A stretch of 64,000 nt of DNA from Mycobacterium sp. IDR2000157661 (GCF_022317005.1 NZ_CP081006.1:4278001-4342000); one strand, 5' to 3'; positions 47,695 to 57,161 are shown, numbered from the stretch's first letter. Notes: a model not told the origin generated them from the sequence alone. Translations and numbers: made by a program.

Positions 47695-50496
47695 CTATCC
47701 GCTGTTGCGCAGCGCGGTGGCCAGGCCACTCATGGTGAGCAGGATGCCGCGCTGGACCAGTTCGTCGTCGTCGCCCGAGCGGTAGCGCCGCAACAGCTCG
47801 ACCTGCAGGTGGTTCAGCGGTTCCAGATACGGGAAGCGGTTGAACACCGACCGCGCCAGCGCCGGGTTGTCGGCCAGCAGGTCGTCGTGGCCGGTGACGA
47901 GCTCGTGCATGCGGATGGTGCGGTGGTGTTCGTCGGCGATCATGCCGAACACGCGGCGCCGCAACTGCTCGTCATTGACCAGTTCGGAGTAGCGGGCGGC
48001 CAGGCCCAGGTCGGACTTGGCCAGCACCTGCGCCATGTTCGACAGCACCGTCCGGAAGAACGGCCAACGCCGATACAGGTCCTGCAGCACCTCCAGGCGG
48101 GCCTGCTCGGACTCGGGGCCGGCAGCGATCCACTGCTCGAACGCCGTGCCGGTGCCGTACCAGCCGGGCAGCATCACCCGCGACTGACTCCATGCCAACA
48201 CCCACGGGATCGCCCGCAGGTCGGCGATCGACGTCGTCGGCTTGCGTGACGTCGGCCTGCTTCCGATGTTGAGCGCACCGATCTCGCTCACCGGTGTGGA
48301 CGCCTTGAAGTAGTCGACGAACCCCGGGGTGTCGTGCACCAATTCGGCATAGGCGCCTTGGGCCCGCGCGGCGAGATCGTCCAGCACCTCGTAGGCGGGC
48401 CCAGCCCCGTCCCCCAGACCTTCGACGTCGAGCAGGGTCGCCTCCAGCGTGGCGGCCACCAGCGTCTCCAGGTTGCGATGCGCGATCTGCGGTTCGGCGT
48501 ACTTGGCGGCGATGACCTCACCCTGTTCGGTGATGCGCAGCGAGCCGTTCACCGCCCCCGGCGGCTGCGCGAGGATCGCGTCGTAGCTCGGTCCGCCGCC
48601 GCGGCCCACCGTCCCACCGCGACCGTGAAAAAGCCGCAACCGGATTCCGGTCTCGCGCGCCGACTCCACGAGATCGAGTTCGGCGCGATACAGCGCCCAG
48701 TTCGCCGCCAGGTACCCGCCGTCCTTGTTGGAGTCGGAGTAGCCGAGCATCACCTCCTGGCTCTCGTCGCGGGCGGACACCACCGTCCGGTAAACCGGAA
48801 GCTCCAGCGCCGCCTCCAGAATCGACGCGCCGCGCTGCAGATCGTCGATCGTCTCGAACAGCGGCACGATGCCGACCGGGGCGTACGGCTCTTCGCCCGA
48901 TACGTCCAGCAACCCCGACTCCTTGAGCAGGATCGCCGCCTCCAGCATGTCGGACACCGACTGGCACATCGAGATGACATAGTTGGGCACCGCCTGCGGC
49001 CCGAACACCTCGACGGCGCGCGCGGCCGCGGCCACGATGTCGAGCTCCTTGCGAGCCAGCTCCGACAGGGCGGCGCCGGGCTTGGTCAACGGCCGGCGCG
49101 TGACCAGCTCGGCGGCCAACAACTCGACCCGCTCCGGCTCTTCGAGTGACCGGTAGTCCGGATGCACGCCGGCCCACGCCAGCAGTTCGGCGACGACCTC
49201 CTCGTGCACCTCGGAGTTCTGCCGCATGTCCAGCCCGCACAGGTGAAACCCGAACGCGCGCACCGACTCCCGCAGCCGCGCAAGACGATCGTCGGCGAGC
49301 ACCGCGCTGCCGTTCGCACGCAACGACGCGTCGACGGTGTCCAGATCGGCCGATAGCTCAGCGGGCCTGTCGTAGCGCTGTAGCCCGAGGTCGAGTTCGT
49401 GCTCGGGCTGGCGGTCGAGTATCTCGTGCGCGGTCGCCGTCAGGCGGCCGTGAACGACCCGCAGCGCACGGCGGTACGGTTCGTCGGCGCGTGCGGGTTC
49501 ACCGCACTGGTCGGCCAGCGCGGCGAGCCCGTCGCTGATCCGGACCAGCCGCGCCGACAGCGACAACTCCTGCTCCAACGCGGTGATCTCCGCGAAATAG
49601 TGCTCCAGCGCGGTATAGGCCGCGCTGCCCGTCGCAAGGCGCACCACCTCGCCGGTGACGTTCGGGTTGCCGTCGCGGTCACCGCCGATCCACGAGCCCG
49701 GCCGCACGATGGGTTCGGCGAACAGGTCGGCCTCGGGCCAGCGATCCTGCAGCGCCGTGCGAACGCCCGCATTTACCGCCGGGATGACCTCGAAGAATGC
49801 GGCCGGGTAGTAGCGCAGCCCGGTCTCGATCTCGTCCTGGATCTTCAACCTCGACAACCGGATCAGCGCGGTCTGCCACAACGTCAGGATGTGGCGGCGC
49901 AGTTCGCGCTCGACGTCGCGGCCGTCGTCGGTGCTGCTTTGTCCGTGCAGGCGCAGGCGCATCAACTCGGTGATGCGGTGCTGGGTGTCGAAGACGGTGC
50001 GGCGCCTGGTCTCGGTGGGATGCGCCGTGATCACCGGTGACACCAACGCGCCCGTAAGCGCGTCGGCGACGGTGCCGGCGTCCAGTCCGGCGGCGTCGAG
50101 CTTGGCGTAGGTGGCGGCCAGGCTGGTGTTCTGCGGTGGCTCGCCGGCGGCGAGGTGCACCGCCCGGCGGCGCTCGCGGTGGATGTCCTCGGCGACGTTG
50201 GCCAACAGCGCGAAGTGGGTGAACGCCCGGATGACGGGAATGGCACGGTGGATGTCGATGCCGTCGAACATGTCGGCCAGGTCAGCGCGGTCGATCTCCG
50301 AGCGGCGCACCCGGAACGACTCGACCCGGGCGCGCTCGACGAGGTCGAACACCTCCTCGCCGTTCTGTTCGCGCACGGTGTCGCCGAGGATCGCACCCAA
50401 CAGACGGATGTCCTCGCGCATCGGTTCGGTGGCCTCGCGGCCGACCTGGGTGCGATGTACAGCGCCGATGGGTTCCAGTCCGGCGACTTCAGCCAT
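47695..50496 (-). CDS. ppc: phosphoenolpyruvate carboxylase
   Basis: A 933-residue enzyme that carboxylates PEP with bicarbonate to oxaloacetate, an anaplerotic step. Motifs: catalytic His in ITAHPTETRRRTV (about 155), GGDRDGNPNVT, LGYSDSNKDGGYLAANW and the flexible loop FHGRGGTVGRGGGP. The C-terminus ends RNSG, similar to the family's QNTG. It is the last gene of gap-pgk-tpiA-secG-ppc, 47 bases after secG. M. tuberculosis lacks it at this locus, so it is characteristic of faster-growing relatives. Confidence 0.97.
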   Translation of the reverse strand: MAEVAGLEPIGAVHRTQVGREATEPMREDIRLLGAILGDTVREQNGEEVFDLVERARVESFRVRRSEIDRADLADMFDGIDIHRAIPVIRAFTHFALLANVAEDIHRERRRAVHLAAGEPPQNTSLAATYAKLDAAGLDAGTVADALTGALVSPVITAHPTETRRRTVFDTQHRITELMRLRLHGQSSTDDGRDVERELRRHILTLWQTALIRLSRLKIQDEIETGLRYYPAAFFEVIPAVNAGVRTALQDRWPEADLFAEPIVRPGSWIGGDRDGNPNVTGEVVRLATGSAAYTALEHYFAEITALEQELSLSARLVRISDGLAALADQCGEPARADEPYRRALRVVHGRLTATAHEILDRQPEHELDLGLQRYDRPAELSADLDTVDASLRANGSAVLADDRLARLRESVRAFGFHLCGLDMRQNSEVHEEVVAELLAWAGVHPDYRSLEEPERVELLAAELVTRRPLTKPGAALSELARKELDIVAAAARAVEVFGPQAVPNYVISMCQSVSDMLEAAILLKESGLLDVSGEEPYAPVGIVPLFETIDDLQRGASILEAALELPVYRTVVSARDESQEVMLGYSDSNKDGGYLAANWALYRAELDLVESARETGIRLRLFHGRGGTVGRGGGPSYDAILAQPPGAVNGSLRITEQGEVIAAKYAEPQIAHRNLETLVAATLEATLLDVEGLGDGAGPAYEVLDDLAARAQGAYAELVHDTPGFVDYFKASTPVSEIGALNIGSRPTSRKPTTSIADLRAIPWVLAWSQSRVMLPGWYGTGTAFEQWIAAGPESEQARLEVLQDLYRRWPFFRTVLSNMAQVLAKSDLGLAARYSELVNDEQLRRRVFGMIADEHHRTIRMHELVTGHDDLLADNPALARSVFNRFPYLEPLNHLQVELLRRYRSGDDDELVQRGILLTMSGLATALRNSG

Positions 50497-50543
50497 GCGT
50501 CAAGTATCGGCGCCCGCGCACGTCGCCGCAGGACGAGTCCCGG

Positions 50544-50777
50544 TCAGCTGTATTTGATCTGCAGCGCGACGCCGATGATCGAGACCACCCATATCCCGGT
50601 GACGAAATACGTCAGCCGGTCGAGGTTCTTCTCCACCACCGTCGAGCCGGACAGGCTGGACTGAACACCGCCGCCGAACAGCGTCGACAGGCCGCCACCC
50701 TTGGCACGATGCAGCAGCACCAGGAGCACGACCAGCACACTGGTCACGATCAGGATGATCTGCAGGGCCAATTCCAT
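50544..50777 (-). CDS. secG: SecG subunit of the Sec translocon
   Basis: A 77-residue protein with two membrane helices (about 4-22 LALQIILIVTSVLVVLLVLL and 52-72 LTYFVTGIWVVSIIGVAL). Between them is the conserved loop HRAKGGGLSTLFGGG. SecG aids SecYE-dependent export. ATG at 50777 with a clear gap of 31 bases after tpiA. The link of secG to glycolytic genes is common in actinobacteria. Confidence 0.95.
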   Translation of the reverse strand: MELALQIILIVTSVLVVLLVLLHRAKGGGLSTLFGGGVQSSLSGSTVVEKNLDRLTYFVTGIWVVSIIGVALQIKYS

Positions 50778-50808
50778 GGCCGCAAGACTACCGAATGCTC
50801 GCCGATGC

Positions 50809-51597
50809 TCACGACGGCAGGGGCCCGCCCGCCGCGATGGCCGACAAGGTGGCGAACTGCTCGGCATCCAGGGAAGCACCGCCGACCAGGGCGCCGTCGA
50901 CGTCCTCGGCAGCGATGATCTCACCGACGTTCTTGGCGTTCACCGAGCCGCCGTAGAGGACCCGCACCCCGGCCGCCAGCTGCGGCGTTGCGAGCCTGCC
51001 CAGCTCGTCGCGGATGGCCTTGCACACCTCCTGAGCGTCGGTGGCGCTGGCCACCCGCCCGGTGCCGATCGCCCACACGGGTTCGTAGGCGATGACGGCC
51101 TGGCCGACCTGTTCCGTGCTGAGACCGGCCAGCGAGCCGCGCAGGGACTCGACGTTGTGCTCGACGTGGTCACCCGCCTCGCGCACCTCGAGCGGTTCGC
51201 CGATGCAGATGATCGGGATTAGGCTGTGCCGGAACGCGGCGGCGGCCTTGGCGGCCACGACGGCGTCGTCCTCATGGTGGTGGGTGCGCCGCTCGGAGTG
51301 CCCGACGATGACGTAGCTGCAGCCCAGCTTGGCCAGGAACGCGCCGCTGACGTCGCCGGTGTAGGCGCCCGAGTCGTGCGGCGAGAGGTCCTGCGCACCG
51401 TAGGTCAGCAGCAACTTGTCGCCGTCGACCAGCGTCTGGACACTGCGCAGGTCGGTGAACGGCGGTATCACCGTGACGTCGACTTTGTCGAAGTACTTCG
51501 CGGGCAGCGCGAACGCGATCTTCTGCACCAGCGCGATGGCCTCGAAGTGGTTGAGGTTCATCTTCCAGTTGCCGGCGATCAATGGCTTGCGGCTCAC
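50809..51597 (-). CDS. tpiA: triosephosphate isomerase
   Basis: GTG at 51597 gives 262 residues (MSRKPLIAGNWKMN), the family N-terminus with Asn and Lys of the active site. Catalytic His is in IVGHSERR, catalytic Glu in AYEPVWAIGTG, and the phosphate loop in YGGSVNAKN. It interconverts DHAP and GAP. GAGGGG lies upstream. Third gene of the gap operon, 14 bases after pgk. Confidence 0.97.
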   Translation of the reverse strand: MSRKPLIAGNWKMNLNHFEAIALVQKIAFALPAKYFDKVDVTVIPPFTDLRSVQTLVDGDKLLLTYGAQDLSPHDSGAYTGDVSGAFLAKLGCSYVIVGHSERRTHHHEDDAVVAAKAAAAFRHSLIPIICIGEPLEVREAGDHVEHNVESLRGSLAGLSTEQVGQAVIAYEPVWAIGTGRVASATDAQEVCKAIRDELGRLATPQLAAGVRVLYGGSVNAKNVGEIIAAEDVDGALVGGASLDAEQFATLSAIAAGGPLPS

Positions 51598-51611
51598 GTT
51601 TCGAGGACCCC

Positions 51612-52847
51612 TCACTCTTCTAGCACAGCGATGCCGGGCAGTTCCTTGCCCTCAAGGTATTCCAGCGACGCGCCGCCGCCGGTGGAAATGTGTGAGAAAC
51701 CGTCCTCGTCGAGACCGAGTTGCCGCACCGCGGCCGCGGAGTCACCACCGCCGACGACGCTGAACGCGCCCTTGCCGGTGGCCCCGATGATCGCCTCGGC
51801 GACACCCTTGGTCCCCGCCGCGAACGCGGGGAACTCGAACACGCCCATCGGGCCGTTCCAGAAGATGGTTCTGGCGTTCGACAGCAGCGCGGCGAACCTC
51901 TTCACCGACTCCGGACCGATGTCGAGGCCCATCTTGTCGTCGGGGATGCGGTCGGCCGCAACGGTTTCCGACGGCGAGTCGGCCTTGAACTCGTCGGCCA
52001 CCACGATGTCGACCGGAACGTGGATCACGTCGTAGAAGGTGTCCATCAGCTTCTTGCAGGTCTCGATCATCTCCGGCTGGACCAGTGACTTGCCCACCGA
52101 GACGCCTTGGGCGGCAAGGAAGGTGAAGCACATACCGCCACCGATGAGCAGGCTGTCGGCCTTCTCGGCAAGCGACTCGATCACCGCCAGCTTGTCGGAG
52201 ACCTTTGAGCCGCCGAGCACCACCGCGTAGGGCCGGTCGGTCGAGCTGGTCAGCTGCTGAAGCACCTTGACCTCGGCGGCCACCAACTGTCCCGCGTAGT
52301 GCGGGAGCAGCGTGGCCACGTCGTACACGGAGGCCTGCTTACGGTGCACCACCCCGAAGCCATCGGAAACGAATGCACCGTCCTCGCCCACGAGTTCGAC
52401 CAACTGCCGGGCCAGCGCCAGCCGCTCGTCGTCGTCCTTACTTGTTTCGCGCGGATCGAACCGGACGTTCTCCAGCAACAGGATGTCGCCGTCGGTCAGG
52501 CCTTCCGAGCGGGCCAGCGCATCGCTGCCGACGACATCGCCGGCCAATTGCACGTGGCGACCCAAGAGCTCCGTCAACGCCTCTGCGACCGGTGCCAGCG
52601 AGTACTTCGCCTCCGGTCCACCCTTGGGACGGCCCAGGTGCGCGGTGACGAGGACCTTTGCGCCTGCGTCGGACAGTGTCCGCAGGGTGGGCACCGAGGC
52701 GACGATGCGGCCGGGGTCGGTGATGGCGCGGGCGCCGTCACCCTTGTCGTCGAGCGGGACGTTGAGGTCCGAGCGCACGAGCACACCGCGCCCGGATACC
52801 CCTTCGGCCAACAGGTCGGAGAGTGACTTCAGGGAAGTTGCAGGCAC
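51612..52847 (-). CDS. pgk: phosphoglycerate kinase
   Basis: A 411-residue kinase. The N-domain has VLVRSDLNVPLDD and HLGRPKGGPE; the nucleotide domain has VVLGGSKVSDKLAVIE and the end loop VVGGGDSAAAVRQLG. It makes ATP from 1,3-bisphosphoglycerate. Start is GTG at 52847 with a weak ribosome site; it lies 12 bases after the gap stop. Confidence 0.97.
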   Translation of the reverse strand: MPATSLKSLSDLLAEGVSGRGVLVRSDLNVPLDDKGDGARAITDPGRIVASVPTLRTLSDAGAKVLVTAHLGRPKGGPEAKYSLAPVAEALTELLGRHVQLAGDVVGSDALARSEGLTDGDILLLENVRFDPRETSKDDDERLALARQLVELVGEDGAFVSDGFGVVHRKQASVYDVATLLPHYAGQLVAAEVKVLQQLTSSTDRPYAVVLGGSKVSDKLAVIESLAEKADSLLIGGGMCFTFLAAQGVSVGKSLVQPEMIETCKKLMDTFYDVIHVPVDIVVADEFKADSPSETVAADRIPDDKMGLDIGPESVKRFAALLSNARTIFWNGPMGVFEFPAFAAGTKGVAEAIIGATGKGAFSVVGGGDSAAAVRQLGLDEDGFSHISTGGGASLEYLEGKELPGIAVLEE

Positions 52848-52859
52848 GGCGGCGCGGGC

Positions 52860-53882
52860 CTACAGCGACTTGCCGACCAGTGCGACCAGGTCCACGAGGC
52901 GGTTGGAGTAACCCCACTCGTTGTCGTACCACGACACGACCTTGGCCTGGTTGTCGATGACCTTGGTCAGCCCGGAGTCGAAGATCGAGCTGTGCGGGTC
53001 GGTGACGATGTCGCTGGACACGATCGGCGCGTCGTAGTACTTGAGGATTCCCTTGAGCGGACCCTCGGCCGCGGCCTTGAACGCGGCGTTGATGTCCTCG
53101 GCGCCGGCGCTCTTGCTCAACTCGGCGGTCAGATCGGTCGCCGAACCGGTGGGGATCGGCACGCGCAGCGCGTACCCGTCGAGCTTGCCCTTGAGCTCCG
53201 GCAGCACCAGGCCGATGGCCTTTGCGGCGCCGGTGGAGGTCGGCACGATGTTGAGTGCGGCCGCGCGGGCGCGACGCAGGTCCTTGTGCGGGCCGTCCTG
53301 CAGGTTCTGGTCCTGGGTGTAGGCGTGGATGGTCGTCATCAGGCCTCTGACGATGCCGAACTCGTCGTTGAGCACCTTGGCCAGTGGGCCGAGGCAGTTC
53401 GTGGTGCAGGAGGCGTTGGAGATGATGTTCTGGCTGCCGTCGTACTGGTCGTCGTTGACGCCGAGCACCACCGTCAGATCCTCGCCCTTGGCCGGGGCGG
53501 AGATGATCACCTTCTTCGCGCCCGCCTCCAGGTGACCCTTGGCCTTCGCGGCGTCGGTGAAGATGCCCGTGGACTCGACGACGACGTCGACACCGAGGTC
53601 ACCCCACGGCAGAGCGGCGGGGCCCTCCTTGACCTCGAGCGCCTTGATCTTTGTGGAGCCGACGACGATGGTGTCCTCGCCCTCCAGACCGACCTCGTAC
53701 GGCAGCCGGCCCAGGATGGAGTCGAACTTCAACAGGTGCGCCAGCGTGGCGTTGTCGGTGAGGTCGTTGACCGCGATGACCTCGATGTCGGTGGCCTTGC
53801 CTTCGGCCTTCTGGCCGTCGAGTGCCCGGAAGAAGTTCCGCCCGATGCGGCCGAAGCCGTTCACGCCTACGCGGATCGTCAC
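52860..53882 (-). CDS. gap: glyceraldehyde-3-phosphate dehydrogenase
   Basis: A 340-residue type I GAPDH. NAD loop is VGVNGFGRIGRNFFRAL; catalytic Cys is in SNASCTTNCLGP, with His downstream; the C-terminal YDNEWGYSNRLVDLV is complete. It oxidises GAP to 1,3-bisphosphoglycerate. First gene of gap-pgk-tpiA-secG-ppc; the promoter must be in 53883-54059, where I see no named operator. Confidence 0.97.
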   Translation of the reverse strand: MTIRVGVNGFGRIGRNFFRALDGQKAEGKATDIEVIAVNDLTDNATLAHLLKFDSILGRLPYEVGLEGEDTIVVGSTKIKALEVKEGPAALPWGDLGVDVVVESTGIFTDAAKAKGHLEAGAKKVIISAPAKGEDLTVVLGVNDDQYDGSQNIISNASCTTNCLGPLAKVLNDEFGIVRGLMTTIHAYTQDQNLQDGPHKDLRRARAAALNIVPTSTGAAKAIGLVLPELKGKLDGYALRVPIPTGSATDLTAELSKSAGAEDINAAFKAAAEGPLKGILKYYDAPIVSSDIVTDPHSSIFDSGLTKVIDNQAKVVSWYDNEWGYSNRLVDLVALVGKSL

Positions 53883-54059
53883 GCTGTCTCCTTAGTCGCC
53901 TCTGGTGTGGTGCTCACCGGCCAGCCTAGTGGTGCGACAGCGACCACGCGCGGGCTGGTCAGCATGGCACCTGCGCCCTGCGCAGCGGACGACTTTCGCC
54001 TGCCGCGCCGGTGACCTTCGTCCCTGTGCACCCAACCCTGTCCCTGGTGTCATCACCTG

Positions 54060-54434
54060 ATGACAGCTGATCACGCGGCATCGTGGACGGATGATTCGCC
54101 GGGTGCGGCCGCCGCACAGCGGGTCGCCGAACTTCGGGATCTCAATGCGCGGTTGAAAGCCGGCGGCCGAGTCACCGCGGTCGATGTCGAGGCCGCCGCA
54201 CGTCACGCACACGAAGCACATGAGCGGGCGCGCCGGGCGCATCTCGTCGCCGCGCAGCGGCATCGCCGGGCCGCCTGGGCACACGATCGCGCCGCGCAGA
54301 TGCACCGGACGGCCGCTGCGTCGGGGGTCGGCGATGTCGTCACGCATCTGCGGGCGATCGAAATCCACGAAGCCGCGCGCGACGAGGACTGTCGCGCCGC
54401 CGAGGTCGCGCAGCGGATGGCCGATAGCGAATAA
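54060..54434 (+). CDS. Ala/His-rich helical protein of unknown function
   Basis: A 124-residue protein, nearly all predicted helix, rich in Ala, Arg, His and Glu. It has repeated units of the form AHEAHERARRAHLVAAQRH then AAWAHDRAAQMHRTAAA, giving His about every seven residues in places. No signal peptide or membrane segment. ATG at 54060 has no clear ribosome site. Third-position GC favours this strand. The His spacing could bind metal or nucleic acid, but nothing proves it. Converges with the solute-binding-like gene. Confidence 0.55.
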   Translation: MTADHAASWTDDSPGAAAAQRVAELRDLNARLKAGGRVTAVDVEAAARHAHEAHERARRAHLVAAQRHRRAAWAHDRAAQMHRTAAASGVGDVVTHLRAIEIHEAARDEDCRAAEVAQRMADSE

Positions 54435-54447
54435 CGCCCGGCGCCGG

Positions 54448-55158
54448 TCAGAGCCGGCCGAGACGCTGATCGGCGTAGGGGTTGCCCAGCCATTGGCGGC
54501 GAATGCGCTGCAGTGTGCCGTCGGCCTCCAATTCAGCCTGCGCGACGGTGAGCCGGGCCAGCAGCGCCTGGTCGCCGGGGGCGACCGCGATCGCGATGTG
54601 CTCGACGGTGATGCCGCGTTGAACGACTTCCACCCCGGGCTTCGACCCGGCCAACTCGGTCAGGACCGGGGCCAGTGTCATCACCGCGTCGCAGTCGCCG
54701 GACTCCAGATCGGCCACCGCGGAGCCGATCGAGCCGTAGTCGTAGACGCGGATGGCGCCCGCATTGCCGTCGGCCACCAGACGCTCGGCGACAGGCCGGC
54801 TGGTGTCGCCGCGACGCACGCCGATGGTCAGCCCCGCGAGGTCGTCGACGGAGCGGACCCGGGGCAACCGCCGGGTGTCGACGGCCAGCGACTGACCGGA
54901 GATCAGATACGGCGGAAGGTACGCCGCTTTCTCCTCCCGCTCGGGGGTGACAGTGATGCCCGCGGCGACACACTCGTACGACGACCCGAGGCCGTCGAAA
55001 ATACCGTCGAAGTCGACACCGGAATAGGGCACCAAGTGCACTGTCACGCCCAACTTCTCACCCAGCGCCTGCATCAGGTCGAGGTCGAGCCCGGCCTCGT
55101 CGGGCATCCCGCTGAACGGCGGATCGGGAACGGCCGCACCGACTCTCAGCGTTTCCAT
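54448..55158 (-). CDS. solute-binding-like (SBP_bac_3) protein without signal peptide
   Basis: A 236-residue protein with the amino-acid-type periplasmic binding fold: LRVGAAVPDPPFSG at the start, then GLDLDLMQALGEKLGV, AAGITVTPEREEKAAYLPPY and the hinge and second lobe including GLTIGVRRGDTS. There is no signal sequence or lipobox: ATG at 55158 opens directly into the first strand, with GGTGAGG upstream. The start is 12 bases after whiA, so it belongs to uvrC-rapZ-yvcK-whiA. It may be a cytosolic ligand sensor; enzyme or cyclohexadienyl-dehydratase-like relatives are possible. Confidence 0.85.
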   Translation of the reverse strand: METLRVGAAVPDPPFSGMPDEAGLDLDLMQALGEKLGVTVHLVPYSGVDFDGIFDGLGSSYECVAAGITVTPEREEKAAYLPPYLISGQSLAVDTRRLPRVRSVDDLAGLTIGVRRGDTSRPVAERLVADGNAGAIRVYDYGSIGSAVADLESGDCDAVMTLAPVLTELAGSKPGVEVVQRGITVEHIAIAVAPGDQALLARLTVAQAELEADGTLQRIRRQWLGNPYADQRLGRL

Positions 55159-55170
55159 GGCCTCACCGGC

Positions 55171-56154
55171 TCAGGCGTCTTCAAGCAGGTCCGGCGTCAC
55201 GGCCGACTCGGTGTCGGGGATGCCGTCCTGCTTGGCCTTGCGGTCGGCCATCGACAGTAACCGCCGGATGCGGCCTGCCACAGCGTCTTTGGTCATCGGC
55301 GGGTCGGCGAGGCGACCCAGCTCTTCCAGCGACGCCTGTCGGTGCTCCACGCGCAGCTTGCCTGCGGCCGCCAGGTGGTCGGGCACCGTGTCGCCGAGGA
55401 TGTGCAGCGCGCGCTCGACGCGCGCCGCCGCGGCGACCGCTGCGCGCGCGGAGCGCCGCAGGTTCGCGTCGTCGAAGTTGGCCAGCCGGTTCGCCGTCGC
55501 CCGCACCTCGCGGCGCATCCGGCGTTCCTCCCACGTCAGCCTCGTGTCCTGTGCGCCCATCCGGGTCAGCAACGCGCCGATCGCCTCACCGTCGCGCACC
55601 ACGACCCGGTCGGCGCCGCGGACCTCGCGGGCTTTGGCGCTGACCCCCAGCCTGCGTGCCGCACCGACCAGTGCCAGTGCCGCCTCCGGACCGGGGCAGC
55701 TGACCTCCAGGGCCGACGAACGACCCGGCTCGGTGAGCGATCCGTGTGCCAGAAACGCTCCCCGCCATGCCGCTTCGGCGTCGGCGACACTGCCGCCGAC
55801 GACCTGGGCGGGAAGCCCGCGCACCGGGCGACCCCGCAGATCGAGCAGGCCGGTCTGCCGGGCCAGCGCCTCCCCGTCCTTGGCCACCCGTACGACGTAG
55901 CGGGTGCTCTTGCGGATTCCGCTGGCCGACAGCACGTGCACCACGGCGTTGTAGCCGTACAGGTCGTAGATGTCCTTGCGCAGCCGCCTGGCGATGATTC
56001 CCAGGTCGACCTCCGCCTCGACGATCACCCGGCCCGAGACGATGTGCAGTCCCCCGGCGAATCGCAGCAGCGAGGCCACTTCGGCGCGGCGGGCGCTGAC
56101 CGAGTTCACGACCAGCCGGCTCAACTCGTCTTTGACCTCGGCTGTCATCGCCAC
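55171..56154 (-). CDS. whiA: WhiA sporulation/cell-division type transcription regulator
   Basis: A 327-residue WhiA. The N-terminal half resembles a LAGLIDADG homing endonuclease fold without catalysis (about 1-200), and the C-terminal helix-turn-helix (about 220-310) includes ASLEELGRLADPPMTKDAVAG. In Streptomyces it acts with WhiB to control division and sporulation genes; in mycobacteria the role is division-linked. GTG at 56154 or ATG at 56148 (overlapping the yvcK stop) may start it. Coupled to yvcK. Confidence 0.95.
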   Translation of the reverse strand: MAMTAEVKDELSRLVVNSVSARRAEVASLLRFAGGLHIVSGRVIVEAEVDLGIIARRLRKDIYDLYGYNAVVHVLSASGIRKSTRYVVRVAKDGEALARQTGLLDLRGRPVRGLPAQVVGGSVADAEAAWRGAFLAHGSLTEPGRSSALEVSCPGPEAALALVGAARRLGVSAKAREVRGADRVVVRDGEAIGALLTRMGAQDTRLTWEERRMRREVRATANRLANFDDANLRRSARAAVAAAARVERALHILGDTVPDHLAAAGKLRVEHRQASLEELGRLADPPMTKDAVAGRIRRLLSMADRKAKQDGIPDTESAVTPDLLEDA

Positions 56155-57161
56155 GGGTCGTCACCTCTCGGTCCGTTCATGGTCGGTGTGGGCACGGTCG
56201 GCGTGGGCGGTGTCGGGCCGCGCAGGCGCACACCGTCCAGGGCCGCGGCCAACCTCGCCGGGTCATGTAAAGGTGTACCAGGTCTGGACACGTCGGCGAA
56301 CTCGACTCGGGCACCCAGAATCGTCGCGGTGCGCCGCAATTGATCGCGCTCACGCTCACTGGGCACGCGGCTCGCATCGACGATGATGTCGTGCATGGTG
56401 AATCCGGGCGCGTGCTGGGAGAGCACGTGGATGTGCCGCTCGACCGAGAAGCCCGCCGTCTCGCCCGGCTCGGCGGCCAGGTTGAGCACCAGCGCCCGGC
56501 GCGCCCTTGTGGCCTGCAGTGCGCGCGCCAACTCGGGCACCAGCACGTGCGGGATGACGCTGGTGAACCACGATCCGGGTCCCAGCACCACCAGATCGGC
56601 GGCCATGATCGCGTCGACAGCCTGGCGCGTCGCCGGCGGATCACCGGGCAGCAGCCGCACCCGACGCACCTTGCCGACGGTCGTGGCGATCGCCACCTGA
56701 CCGCGGATCACCCGGCTCATCCGTGGATCGGCCTCCAGACCGGCCACGTCGGCCTCGATGCTCAGGCCGAACGGGCACATCGGCAGCACCCTGCCCTTGA
56801 CGCCCAGCATGCGCCCGAGCTCGTCGAGCGCGGCGACAGGGTCGGCGAGCACCTCGCTGAGCCCCGCCAGCATCAGGTTGCCGATCGGATGTCCCGCAAG
56901 AGCGCCGCTGCCGCCGAAGCGGTGCTGGATGATCGTGGCCCACAGCCGTCCGTGCGGACTGTCGGACGCCAACGCCGCCAACGCCATTCGCAGATCACCC
57001 GGTGGCACCACGTCGAGCTCGTTGCGCAGCCGCCCCGACGAGCCGCCGTCGTCGGCCACCGTAACGATCGCCGTGACGTGCGGGCTCAGCCTGCGCGCGG
57101 CCGACAGCGTCGCATACAACCCGTGGCCCCCGCCGAGGGCGACGATCCGCGGGCTGCTCAT
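56145..57161 (-). CDS. yvcK: YvcK/CuvA gluconeogenesis factor
   Basis: A 338-residue CofD-like protein with the nucleotide-sugar binding motif GGGHGLYATLSAARRLS at the start, VTVADDGGSSGRLRNEL and PIGNLMLAGL. It is needed for growth on gluconeogenic carbon and for cell shape; the mycobacterial CuvA localises to growth sites and is phosphorylated. ATG overlaps the rapZ stop. Confidence 0.95.
   Translation of the reverse strand: MSSPRIVALGGGHGLYATLSAARRLSPHVTAIVTVADDGGSSGRLRNELDVVPPGDLRMALAALASDSPHGRLWATIIQHRFGGSGALAGHPIGNLMLAGLSEVLADPVAALDELGRMLGVKGRVLPMCPFGLSIEADVAGLEADPRMSRVIRGQVAIATTVGKVRRVRLLPGDPPATRQAVDAIMAADLVVLGPGSWFTSVIPHVLVPELARALQATRARRALVLNLAAEPGETAGFSVERHIHVLSQHAPGFTMHDIIVDASRVPSERERDQLRRTATILGARVEFADVSRPGTPLHDPARLAAALDGVRLRGPTPPTPTVPTPTMNGPRGDDPWR

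Noticed and set aside
53892..54368. Minus-strand frame of 158 codons between gap and the solute-binding-like gene
   Set aside because: It overlaps the plus-strand helical protein gene, has Cys/Arg/Pro-rich shadow composition and occupies the likely gap promoter.
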